Assembly (NCBI RefSeq): GCF_021596505.1
Contig: NZ_PJIZ01000063.1
Location: 1 to 53,507, forward strand
Reading direction: 5' to 3'
From: Nostoc sp. CMAA1605
Lineage (GTDB): Bacteria; Cyanobacteriota; Cyanobacteriia; Cyanobacteriales; Nostocaceae
Length of the DNA stretch: 53,507 nt
Shown here: positions 19,301 to 27,595 of the stretch, piece after piece
Layout of the letters: every line of letters begins with the position of its first letter
How positions within the stretch are numbered: the first letter of the stretch is position 1
Made by a program: the position numbers and the translations under genes
Notes under the pieces: generated by a model
Database searches by the model: none
The model's input: only the letters and a program-made list of their open reading frames with translations
Told to the model about the DNA's origin: nothing

Positions 19301-20715
19301 TTACGTTTGATCCAACTCTGAATCCTGGCAAATACTACCTCATGCTTAAAGCCGATGGAGCAGGATCTGTTACCGAAAGCAATGAAGGTAACAACAGCAT
19401 TTACATCACAGCACAAATCAATATCACTCCTCCTAATGGCGGTGGATTTAACTCCACTACAGGTTATGGCTTAGTCAACGCCGCCGCCGCCGTAGCCAAA
19501 GCCCTTAATCAAAGCACCTTTGCTGATGTCCCTGACTTGGGTGGTAGTGACTGGGGCGCGGATGCAATTAAAGCACCTGAAGTCTGGGCGAGGAGATACA
19601 CTGGTCAGGGTGTGATCGTTGCGGTGGTGGATAGCGGCGTGGACTATACACACCCAGACTTGAGTGCCAATATGTGGAGGAATAGCAGAGAAATTGCGGG
19701 TAATGGCATAGATGACGATAGCAATGGTTTCATCGATGATATATATGGTTGGAACTTTTTCGACAACAATAACGACCCCTTAGATAAAAATGGTCATGGT
19801 ACTCATGTAGCTGGTACTATAGCTGCGGTAAGGAATAACTTTGGAGTGACTGGTATTGCCTATAATGCCAAGATTATGGCATTGAAAACTGGTGGTACTA
19901 GCCCTTCTGATGGATCACTTAGCTTTGAAGCAGTCAACAATAGTATTCGTTACGCCGCAGATAATGGAGCTAAAGTCATTAATCTAAGTCTAGGTGGTTC
20001 ATCTACTAATACTGAAAGGCTACAAGCTATTCAATATGCCATCAGTAAAGGAGCAATTGTTGTTTCCGCAGCAGGTAATGAAAGTGAGTTAGCACCTGGC
20101 TACCCCGCCCGCTATGCAGACCAGTTTGGAATTGCGGTGGGAGCAGTCAATTACAATAGAACCCTAACTAATTTTTCCAATCGTGCTGGAACAACTACAC
20201 TGGCATACGTCACAGCTCCTGGTGCATACAGTAACTTAGACATAGGTATATATTCGACCGTACCAGGGGGTGGTTATGATTTTAAGTCAGGGACATCAAT
20301 GGCTGCTCCTCATGTTGCGGGTGTAGTTGCGCTGATGCTGAGTGCTAAGAACAATCTCACCGATGCTCAAGTGCGTCAGATTCTCACTTCTACCGCCGCG
20401 AATGGTGGTACTCTCCCCAGTGCTACTTCCAGCACTGCATCGACAGCCAGTAGTAGCAATTCTGTAGTATCTAGGTCAATTTCTAGTCCTACGAATAAGA
20501 CACCATTGATAATTTCTAATTGGACTGCAATGATTGGTGAGGAAAGTGTAACTGAAAATCACACTGAAAATGTTGACAATTTCTCGAAACCATTTTTACG
20601 GTATCAGGATAATCGGCAAAACATTCTCTCAGATGAACAGGTTGATACTCATGAAAATATCATAGGGAAAAGACGTAGCAACAGCCGTAAGTCTTGGATG
20701 AGGAGTAATGAGTAA
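16312..20715 (+). CDS. Large subtilisin-like protease with eight CARDB repeats
   Basis: The 1,467-residue protein has a short polar leader (1-88), eight CARDB adhesion-type beta-sandwich repeats (89 to about 1,040), each opening with PDL or ADL followed by a YQVRNQG-type strand, then a subtilisin (S8) domain. The catalytic triad is Asp1107 (VVDSGVDYTHPDL), His1162 (HGTHVAGT) and Ser1329 (GTSMAAPHVAG), with a probable calcium loop at DDDSNGFIDD. Repeats 3-5 begin at 17287, 17638 and 17989, exactly 351 bases apart, and are almost identical as DNA, so they multiplied recently. There is no normal signal peptide; export by a leaderless route is possible. The last residues (RSNE) are encoded by the start of a tandem heptamer array, so the tail beyond about 1,380 may be non-functional. 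Confidence 0.9.
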   Translation: MNNEINNIYPLDDVNRMLSSNQQPSIFHQSGDYFPSGLSNVNSLQSSIHSSSILKTLDSLTSDTYPVNYLTQDIESNSILMTATATAQPDLTAPNALIPPSVIVGGNLQITYEVKNQGSASAGFSYTDFYLSSDLNLDSSDVYLGFDYVNGLAAGASSQESATFNIGSNIRPGNYYLIYYVDADGYVSESNESNNAFGAPISITQPDLTVLNASIPTSARAGSSIQINYQVRNQGSGSAVASNTRFYLSPDLNIDSSDVYLGLDTVNSLAAGASSQESVTFTIGSNINPGNYYLIYYADADGYVIESNENNNAFGNLINITPAGNPDLIIQNPTAPTTASVGSTIALNYQVRNQGVGSAGASTTRFYLSRDTAFGTDDVLLGSDAVNSIAAGAVSSETASILIGNSIAAGNYHLLFRTDADNNLGESDETNNVVSRAITINSADLIIQTPTAPTTASVGSTIALSYQVRNQGLGNAVASTTRFYLSRDTAFGTDDVLLGSDAVNSIAAGVVSSETASIVIANSIAAGNYHLLFRTDADSTVAEGNENNNVVSSAITINSADLIIQNPTAPTTTSVGSTIALSYQVRNQGAGNAVASTTRFYLSRDTTFSTDDVLLGSDAVNSIAAGAVSSETASILIANSIAGGNYHLLFRTDADGTVAEGNETNNVVSKAITIDGPRPDLIIQNISAPSIVDPGNLFTLNYQIANQGTASAGNHTTKIYLSRDTTLSSDDILLASDPNYFYPVLNAGTYSSESYYLSISRDINFGNYYLLLQADGNGEISESNEANNITTKAITLAAPDLIVQNPSNPASANIGTTISLSYQLRNQGNGNAGINSTYFYLSKDTSLSSDDRFLAGDTVGIFGNIAPSGVVSESASVYLSSTITPGSYYLLYQADGSGSLRESNENNNIIAQAITITAPDLVIENATSASSVAIGATLQVNYQLKNQGNGSAGGSKTSFYLSRDTTLGNDDDISLGIETEANASLAPAAIISRSISITFDPTLNPGKYYLMLKADGAGSVTESNEGNNSIYITAQINITPPNGGGFNSTTGYGLVNAAAAVAKALNQSTFADVPDLGGSDWGADAIKAPEVWARRYTGQGVIVAVVDSGVDYTHPDLSANMWRNSREIAGNGIDDDSNGFIDDIYGWNFFDNNNDPLDKNGHGTHVAGTIAAVRNNFGVTGIAYNAKIMALKTGGTSPSDGSLSFEAVNNSIRYAADNGAKVINLSLGGSSTNTERLQAIQYAISKGAIVVSAAGNESELAPGYPARYADQFGIAVGAVNYNRTLTNFSNRAGTTTLAYVTAPGAYSNLDIGIYSTVPGGGYDFKSGTSMAAPHVAGVVALMLSAKNNLTDAQVRQILTSTAANGGTLPSATSSTASTASSSNSVVSRSISSPTNKTPLIISNWTAMIGEESVTENHTENVDNFSKPFLRYQDNRQNILSDEQVDTHENIIGKRRSNSRKSWMRSNE
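17287..18339 (+). repeat. Three near-identical 351-base in-frame CARDB units
   Basis: Units start at 17287, 17638 and 17989, with the same segments (for example CACAGCACCAACGACTGCAT in the first two and one base changed in the third). The period is exactly 117 codons. Flanking CARDB units share only protein-level similarity. Confidence 0.85.
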
Positions 20716-20902
20716 TGAGTGATGAGTAATGAGTGATGAGTAATGAGTAATGAGTAATGAGTAATGAGTGATGAGTAATGAGTGATGAGTAATGAGTGAT
20801 GAGTAATGAGTGATGAGTAATGAGTAATGAGTGATGAGTGATGAGTAATGAGTAATGAGTGACGAGTAATGAGTGATGAGTAATGAGTAATGAGTGATGA
20901 GT
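20703..20902. repeat. Heptanucleotide tandem array (about 28 copies)
   Basis: Copies of GAGTAAT and GAGTGAT alternate irregularly with very few other changes. The array begins inside the last codons of the protease gene and supplies its stop codon. Immediately after it, TTACTTATTACTC-type sequence is roughly complementary, so the transcript could fold back. This is the short tandem repeat type typical of heterocystous cyanobacteria. Confidence 0.9.
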
Positions 20903-20967
20903 AAATGCCCGTTACTTATTACTCTTTACTTATTACTTAAAGAGCGTCAACCAAAACCCTCAGAATT

Positions 20968-22146
20968 TTACAGTTTTAAGACAGTTTGATTAAAAATAAT
21001 TTCATTGACTATATCCATCACATCATTGACAACATCTTCCGCAGTCATTTCATTATTAATATATTGATTGAGTGACTTAAATTTGGTGATTGAAATATTA
21101 CCCATAATTTGAGTATTCCAATCTTGTAGTATTTCATCAAATACCCGTTTAGCATCACCATTAGTGCAGACAATGGGAATCACTGGGATTTTTTCTTGTT
21201 TAGCATAGAGGTAAGTTTCATAAGTACCACCAAGACCCCCTAGTAGTATCACTACATCAGCTTTTTGCAAACATTTCAGCCATTCATTAATCCCTGGTTC
21301 TGTGTATTCTAAAGTACCGCCTCTAAAAATAGGTTGGGTTCCATGCACAACTACTTGGGTTAATTTGCGGGAAAGGGGAATATTTTTAAGTGCTAGCTGA
21401 TTGGCAAAACTTTCTGCTACTACATAATCTACGCCTTGCCAACCACCTGTGATTAAATTATAGTCATACTTGGCTATTTTCTCACCCAGGTGTTTCGCAG
21501 TTAGATAAATCTCTGGAGCAAGTTGATAATTACCTGTACCAGCTACTAAAATATTTTGATTACTTCTGAGTTTTGCTGCATCATCTTGAATACTGGAGGT
21601 AAGCTGATTAATAAAACCATCGAAGTTTTTCATCGGATTAATACTGAGTTTATCAGCAATGAAGAAAATAAAATCATCGATTTGGTGGGAGATTTCAATG
21701 ATCTTGTCAGATATATGATGAATAGCAGAATATATATCTGATTGAAAATCTTCATTGACAATTTTCTCTATTTTTTCTTTTTGCTGCTTCCAGTAATTTA
21801 TATAATAAAACTGTCCTTCTTTGCTGTATATATCGGCATCTTCTAAGACGATGGGAAAAATTCTTTGTTCATATTCTTTAGATTTAATAACTTCTATAGC
21901 CTCAAACATACAGTATTCTGATTTTAGGTATTTGTCACTAATTACCAAAATCACATAATTACCGCGACCAATTGACTCCATGAATTGCTTAATGCTTTTC
22001 CCTAGAGATAAATGATCGCGATCGCGAATTAATTTATAGTTTTGAGCAAGTAGAGTATCACAGATTTGATCAACTAATTCTTCCCGGCGTTTTCCTGATT
22101 CGCTGTTATTGTCTTTCCAAGCATAGGATATATAAATTTCGTTCAT
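20968..22146 (-). CDS. TIR-SLOG fusion protein (probable anti-phage NAD-signalling protein)
   Basis: Numbering here counts from the upstream TTG at 22158; from ATG 22146 subtract four. The N-terminal TIR domain (about 5-135) opens EIYISYAWKDN and carries RDRDHLSLGKSI and SEYCMFEAIEV; Glu86 aligns with the catalytic glutamate of the SxWCxxE motif in NAD-cleaving TIR domains. After a helical linker (135-200), the C-terminal half is a Rossmann-like SLOG domain with VAGTGNYQLAPE (205-216), LITGGWQGVD and GGLGGTYE (307-314), the LOG-like nucleotide-binding signature. In Thoeris systems a TIR enzyme makes a cyclic ADP-ribose-type signal and a SLOG domain on ThsA senses it; here both lie in one chain of about 392 residues. 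ATG 22146 is preferred to TTG 22158. No partner gene is adjacent, and no effector domain such as SIR2 or a membrane segment is evident. Confidence 0.85.
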   Translation of the reverse strand: MNEIYISYAWKDNNSESGKRREELVDQICDTLLAQNYKLIRDRDHLSLGKSIKQFMESIGRGNYVILVISDKYLKSEYCMFEAIEVIKSKEYEQRIFPIVLEDADIYSKEGQFYYINYWKQQKEKIEKIVNEDFQSDIYSAIHHISDKIIEISHQIDDFIFFIADKLSINPMKNFDGFINQLTSSIQDDAAKLRSNQNILVAGTGNYQLAPEIYLTAKHLGEKIAKYDYNLITGGWQGVDYVVAESFANQLALKNIPLSRKLTQVVVHGTQPIFRGGTLEYTEPGINEWLKCLQKADVVILLGGLGGTYETYLYAKQEKIPVIPIVCTNGDAKRVFDEILQDWNTQIMGNISITKFKSLNQYINNEMTAEDVVNDVMDIVNEIIFNQTVLKL

Positions 22147-22275
22147 ATTTTTAAGCAAATACTGAGTTTAATGTCAAAATTTGGTCTGATATTCACCCTT
22201 GCCAATTACCTAAAATTTGGCATCAAACTCAGTATTCCCGCAAACACGAAGATTGTATCAATCAACTTGCCAAGA

Positions 22276-24003
22276 CTAATATTTTCTCTCCTGTGGCTCA
22301 AACATAGTAATGGCTACCGGACGATATTGAATATCAATTCCGGCTGGTGAATAATAAGCCATTGTATGCTTGAGAAAATTAGTATCATCACGCTGAGGAT
22401 AATCTTCCCGAAAATGTGCGCCGCGACTTTCTTGGCGATTGATAGCTGAGGTTAAAATAGTCTGTCCGACTACCATTAAACTCCGCAATTCTAAAGCTTC
22501 TACAAGTTCTGTATTCCAACAACTCCCTTGATCATCTAAATAAATCTGATTGTATTGTTGTTGTAGGGCGGTGATTTTTTCCCAGCCTGTACGCATTAAT
22601 TCCTCAGTGCGAAAAACGCCACAAAATTCAGTCATCGCATCTTGAAAGTCTTGGCGAATTTGGTTAATACGGTATTTTCCTGGCTGTTCTAGTAAAGATT
22701 GAATTTCTTGTTGGGCGGCTTTGATGTAATGTTGTTCATCTATATGAGGTAATTTACGTTGCTGTACGTATTGAGCGATCGCCGCCCCAGTGCGTTTACC
22801 ATAAACTACACATTCTAATAGGGAATTACTCCCCAAGCGGTTTGCACCGTGGACGGACACACAAGCCGTTTCCCCAGCCGCAAAGAAACCCTCAACTAAA
22901 CTATCGCCACTGCTGCGGACTCTCCCATCGGTATTGACGGGAATTCCCCCCATACAATAATGAATCGTTGGGCGTACCGGCATGGGTTGAGTAACTGCAT
23001 CTACCCCTACTAGGCGGTGTGCTTCTTCCCAACAAAAAGGAACACGACTCATAATTTTTTCTTTCCCCATGTGTCGCAAATCCAGATAGACAAAGGGGCC
23101 GCCAGCACTCCCATCAGGATTGATTCCCCTTCCCGCACGGATTTCATAGGCGATCGCCCGTGAAGTGATGTCACGGGGGGCTAGTTCCATGCGGCTAGGT
23201 GCATAATTAGCCATGAAGCGATCGCCTTCAGAGTTAATCAAATACGCCCCTTCCCCCCGTACCGCTTCCGAAATCAATACCCCCACCGGATACAACCCAG
23301 TCGGATGGAACTGTACAAACTCCATATCTTCCAAGGGTAAACCCGCCAAGGCGGTCATCGCCAAACCATCACCCGTGGAAGCATAATCATTAGAGGTGGT
23401 GTTATAAACGCGACCATAGCCACCCGTCGCGAACATCACAGCTTTTGCCCTTACTACCTCTATATGACCATCTAACAGGCGGTACATCACCAAACCTTTG
23501 GCTTCATTGTCTACCAAAATTAAGCGCATCACATACCATTCCTGGTATATATGCACACCATACCGCCGTAAATTATTCACCAATTCATGTAAAATTGCGT
23601 GACCCGTTTTATCAGCCGCGTAGCAAGTACGATTGTGAGAATGTCCCCCAAAAGCCCGTTGTGCAATGCGTCCATCATTTAAGCGGGAAAACAAAACCCC
23701 CATGTGTTCCAAGTCAATCACGACATCGGGTGCTTCTTGAGTCAAAATTGCTACTGCATCTTGGTCAGCCAAATAATCAGAACCCTTGACTGTATCAAAG
23801 GCGTGTGCTTCCCATGTATCCGTAGCATCCACATTTTTTAAAGTTGCAGCAATACCACCTTGAGCCGCCACCGAATGGGAGCGAATAGGATGAGTTTTCG
23901 CCACCACCGCCACCTTTAAACTAGGATCAGTCCGCGCAATTTCCACCGCCGCCCGACATCCCGCTAATCCGCCCCCGACGATAATCACATCATGTTCCAA
24001 CAT
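22276..24003 (-). CDS. sdhA: Succinate dehydrogenase/fumarate reductase flavoprotein subunit
   Basis: This subunit oxidises succinate to fumarate through covalently bound FAD and passes electrons to the iron-sulfur subunit. It has the FAD-binding start VIIVGGGLAGCRAAVEIA, the FAD-attachment region RSHSVAAQGG (His43), the active-site segment FVQFHPTGLYP with a nearby RGEGAYL, and the C-terminal GANRLGSNSLLECVVYG. At 575 residues it is full length and intact. The iron-sulfur subunit gene is not adjacent, as is usual in cyanobacteria, where the sdh genes are scattered. In thylakoids this enzyme feeds the plastoquinone pool. Start ATG 24003. Confidence 0.93.
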   Translation of the reverse strand: MLEHDVIIVGGGLAGCRAAVEIARTDPSLKVAVVAKTHPIRSHSVAAQGGIAATLKNVDATDTWEAHAFDTVKGSDYLADQDAVAILTQEAPDVVIDLEHMGVLFSRLNDGRIAQRAFGGHSHNRTCYAADKTGHAILHELVNNLRRYGVHIYQEWYVMRLILVDNEAKGLVMYRLLDGHIEVVRAKAVMFATGGYGRVYNTTSNDYASTGDGLAMTALAGLPLEDMEFVQFHPTGLYPVGVLISEAVRGEGAYLINSEGDRFMANYAPSRMELAPRDITSRAIAYEIRAGRGINPDGSAGGPFVYLDLRHMGKEKIMSRVPFCWEEAHRLVGVDAVTQPMPVRPTIHYCMGGIPVNTDGRVRSSGDSLVEGFFAAGETACVSVHGANRLGSNSLLECVVYGKRTGAAIAQYVQQRKLPHIDEQHYIKAAQQEIQSLLEQPGKYRINQIRQDFQDAMTEFCGVFRTEELMRTGWEKITALQQQYNQIYLDDQGSCWNTELVEALELRSLMVVGQTILTSAINRQESRGAHFREDYPQRDDTNFLKHTMAYYSPAGIDIQYRPVAITMFEPQERKY

Positions 24004-24318
24004 AACTAGCCCCTGGCTAAATACTGTTGTTCTATTTTGACCTTCTTCTTGGGTGTTGGGGAGGGTATAGGGGTGTAAGGGTGTAGGGGTGTAGGGGTGG
24101 GGAGAAGAAAAATTGGGTGTTAAGTGCTGTTAGCGGTAGTGAGGCGTTGAACAGAGTGCAATTATTTCTACTCATTACTCATTACTCATTACTCAGCACT
24201 CACCACTCATCACTCACCACTCACTATAGACTTGGTCATGATCACCGAATATACTCTTAAAGCAATATGTGTTTAGCTGATTCCACTCCAGCAATGTTGC
24301 TCGCTCAATTCTAATCCT
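24004..24318. repeat. Spacer with two tandem-repeat runs
   Basis: GTGTAGGG-type repeats (about 24060-24105) and ACTCATT/ACTCACC-type heptamers (about 24170-24230) fill much of this spacer between sdhA and the PhnD-like gene. The second run is the complement type of the 20703-20902 array. No gene seen. Confidence 0.75.
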
Positions 24319-25356
24319 ATGAAAAAAGCCTGGCATTGGCTGATTACTAAGCAGTCGGTACGGAGTAGTAAGATTTTAATTTCCTGTGCGATCGCCTTAC
24401 TACTGACCGTTAGTTGTACTGGCAACGCTTCGGAGTACAATAGCTCCAATATCGAGTCTACTTCCCCACCATCTCCCTTGAGGATCTACCGACGTACACA
24501 GGAACGACAGGGTACAGTATACGAAGGCTCTCTTCCTGATAGTAGCAAGGACGACTTGCCAAAACTCCGTATTGGAGTTATGCCCACCCAGAATCAAACA
24601 GATCAAGAAAAAGTTCTTCAGGCTTTAGATAAATATTTAGAAGATTATCTCAAGCGACCAGTAGAATTTCAAATTGCTCAGGATAATAAAGAAGTCGTTC
24701 AGTTACTAGTTGAAAATCAAATACAAATTGCCTATTTAGGTTCTGTTACTTATTTAGAAGCAGTAGATAAAGGTGCGAAAATTCAACCTTTAGTAGCTCC
24801 CATAGATATCAACTCAGGTCAACCTTGGTATCGAATGTGTATTGTAGTTAATGCCAATAGCAACATTCAAAAATTATCAGACCTCAAAGGAAAAAGTATC
24901 GCTTTTGTTGATCAAACCTCTACCTTCGGGTATCTGACAGCCTTAGCAGAGTGGAAGCAAGAAAGACAAGCAAACCCCTATCAAGATTTTACTCAAGTCA
25001 TCTATGTAGGCAATCATGAGCAAAGTATGGCAGCCTTAGAAAGTAATCTCGTAGATGCTGTAGCTACTAATCTTACGGCTTGTACTAATCAACAAAAAGA
25101 TGGTAAGATGCCTACAAAAAATATCAGAATCATCACAGAATCTATTCTCACACCTAATTTTCCCATAGTAGTATCGGCAGAACTACCAGACCAGATCATT
25201 CATCAGCTTCAGCAAGCTTTTCTCAGCCTTCCTAAAGGGCTTGATTTGATTGGAGGTAGTCAATCTGACGGATACACTCTTGTCATCGCTGCTGAATATG
25301 ATCAAATACAACAAATCCGCCAAGACTTGAACTTAACTTCTCTCCCGTCAAAATGA
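24319..25356 (+). CDS. PhnD-like phosphate/phosphonate-type substrate-binding lipoprotein
   Basis: A membrane-lipoprotein signal (KILISCAIALLLTVSC, lipidated Cys33) is followed by a two-lobed binding-protein fold: LPKLRIGVMPTQNQTDQEKV, then ELVENQ/QIAYLGSVTYLEA, SDLKGKSIAFVDQTSTFGYL, and LVDAVATNLTAC. These are hallmarks of the PhnD family. No transporter permease or ATPase gene follows. Instead its stop overlaps the start of a sensor kinase (ATGA at 25353-25356), so it more likely presents a ligand to that kinase than to an ABC importer. The ligand could be phosphate, phosphonate or something else; it cannot be read from the sequence. Confidence 0.83.
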   Translation: MKKAWHWLITKQSVRSSKILISCAIALLLTVSCTGNASEYNSSNIESTSPPSPLRIYRRTQERQGTVYEGSLPDSSKDDLPKLRIGVMPTQNQTDQEKVLQALDKYLEDYLKRPVEFQIAQDNKEVVQLLVENQIQIAYLGSVTYLEAVDKGAKIQPLVAPIDINSGQPWYRMCIVVNANSNIQKLSDLKGKSIAFVDQTSTFGYLTALAEWKQERQANPYQDFTQVIYVGNHEQSMAALESNLVDAVATNLTACTNQQKDGKMPTKNIRIITESILTPNFPIVVSAELPDQIIHQLQQAFLSLPKGLDLIGGSQSDGYTLVIAAEYDQIQQIRQDLNLTSLPSK

Positions 25357-27094
25357 AAATCTCTACAAAGCTACTGACTAGTTCTGCTGTATCTGTTGGA
25401 CTCGTAGTGGCTATCCTCATCGGGAATACAGTGGTGGTGCAGCAGATTAAGGAAACTGTGCGCGAAAAAAGTAATGGAACTGCGGAAACCATCAAAGCAG
25501 CACTAGCAGCAGATAACGCCTTAAAGTCGGAAATTATCACACTCAAAGATTTTGTGCTTTTCCAAAAGCAAAATGCCGAAATTGAAAAGTCCCATGCGGA
25601 GTTTATTCAAGCATTGGATGAGTTAGAACGCCTCATGCCAAATACTCCAGAAATCTCCGTTATTCGTACTCGTCATCAGTTTTTGCGCCGCATCGCCACT
25701 CAATTAATTGAACAGAGTTCTAGTCAAAATAATGTAGAAAATTCACAGTTGTATTTTCGCTCAATCAATTCTTTTAACAGGGATATTAAATTATTTCTTG
25801 ACCAACTAATTAAACGGGCTGATGAACAAAGATTAGCTGTAGCACAAGATTTAGAAAATTTACACCAAGTCCAAAGAATTATTTCTTTTGTCGTTGTCGC
25901 AGTGATTTTAATGCTGATGGTTGGTGAATTCATGCTCATTTGGCAACCAACCATCAAATCTTTGCAGAACTTACAAACAGGAACATCAGAAATTGCCACA
26001 GGTAATTTTGAATATCGTTTAAATATTCTCACAGGTGATGAAATTGAAGATTTAGCTAAAGCCTTTAATCACATGGCGGTGAAGTTGGCTAAATCCCACG
26101 AAACGCTAATTAAAAATACAGAACTCACCCACATGAATCAGCGTTTAGAGTTGGAAATAGCTGAACGCAAACAAGCAGAGTTAGAACTACAAATAGCCTT
26201 ACAAGAACTACAAAGCACCCAAGCACAGCTAATTCAAACCGAAAAAATGTCTAGCTTGGGTCAATTAGTGGCTGGTGTGGCACATGAGATTAATAATCCC
26301 GTTAATTTTATCTATGGCAATGTCACCCACGCCAATGAATACACTAAAGAATTGTTACAGTTAATCCGTTTATATCAAGAAGAATTTCCTAACGCTAGTC
26401 CCACAATTCAAGCAAAAATTGATGACATGGACTTAGAGTTTATTCAGGAAGACTTACCGAAAATTCTCGGTTCAATGACGATGGGTTCTCAACGCATTCA
26501 GCAAATAGTGTTATCCCTGCGTAATTTCTCGCGTTTAGACGAAGCAGAAATGAAAGCTGTTGATATTCACGAAGGGATTGAAAGTACACTGTTAATTTTA
26601 CAAATCGATTTAAAGCGAAACCAGAGAATGCAAAAATCGACATTCTCAAAGAGTATGGAGAACTACCTTTAGTAGAATGTCACGCTGGACAGTTAAATCA
26701 AGTATTTTTAAACATTATTAATAATGCCATTGATGCTCTCAATAGTTACAATGCCGAGCGATCGCCCCAAGAAATTGCTGATGACCCCAGTTATATTAAA
26801 ATCACTACCCAATTACTCCAAAATGAGCGTGCAGTGGTGAGAATCGCTGACAATGGCCCAGGAATGACAGAAAAAGTCAAACAAAAGTTATTCGATCCTT
26901 TTTTCACCACTAAACCAGTAGGACAAGGTACGGGATTGGGTTTGTCTATCAGTTACCAAATTATTGTAGAAAAACACTCTGGAGTCTTACGGTGTGAGTC
27001 GGAGTTAGGTAGAGGGTGCGAATTCTGGATTGAAATTCCCCTACACCAGCAAGAAACCCCAACCTCAACCGTCCCCATACAAGCGATCGCCTAA
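25353..27094 (+). pseudogene. Membrane sensor histidine kinase, interrupted by a one-base frameshift
   Basis: The first frame (25353-26672) encodes a membrane helix (about 7-29), an extracytoplasmic helical sensor region, a second membrane helix (about 173-193), a HAMP domain, a coiled coil, and a phospho-acceptor helix with VAGVAHEINNPVNF (His311). It then derails at about 26603 into a short false tail. The other frame continues from 26603 with NRFKAKPENAKIDILKEYGE, N-box NIINNAIDAL, DNGPGM and GTGLGLSISYQ, ending at 27094. Restoring one A in the AAA of CAAATCGA joins both into a normal kinase of about 580 residues. It is translationally coupled to the PhnD-like gene. No response regulator is beside it. 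If the frameshift is real, the ATP-binding half is lost and the kinase should be inactive. Confidence 0.8.
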
Positions 27095-27595
27095 GACCAA
27101 ATCAGTCTTGTTTTCAGACGCTGGAATCAACTACAAATCGACCTATGGGTTAGAAAAATATTAGCCATTCCTACACTATCGTTATATTTTTTACCATTTC
27201 TTCACATTTCTAAGTATTTATCATAGTAAGAAAATGTGATAATTTGTCTCTAAATATATCTTTGTAAGTATTGCACTCTCAATGGCTGGAATACTTCGTT
27301 TGACTAAATTTGTGTTCTCCTTAGCTGTATGGTTAGCATGAGAAATTAACGATTGATTGGAATTTTAGTCCAGCGATTGTATAAAATCAGCAAGTGTTCC
27401 CTGGATCGTGATTAGAATTAATACCTGTATACTTACGTACGTCCCCAAAGTCAATTTATGCAATTGCCGTCATGTATACCTTGTCAGTGTTCAGCAAGTT
27501 GTCAAGATGGTTAAACCAGGGACTAAAGTATTTTTTGAAATGCCTGTAGAAAAACTGCTAGATAAACTTCATTAAATCAAATCAGATTTTTAGCT
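27095..27595. other. Spacer of 501 bases before the exporter genes
   Basis: Only very short frames (18-25 codons) without clear binding sites occur. No terminator or operator could be identified with confidence. It probably holds the promoter of the exporter operon. Confidence 0.45.

Noticed and set aside
20703..20902. Possible CRISPR-like array
   Set aside because: The units are 7 bases long and adjacent, with no spacers, so this is a tandem repeat and not a CRISPR array.
27300..27595. Short peptides of 18-25 residues before the exporter
   Set aside because: No binding site, terminator or repeatable feature distinguishes them from chance frames.
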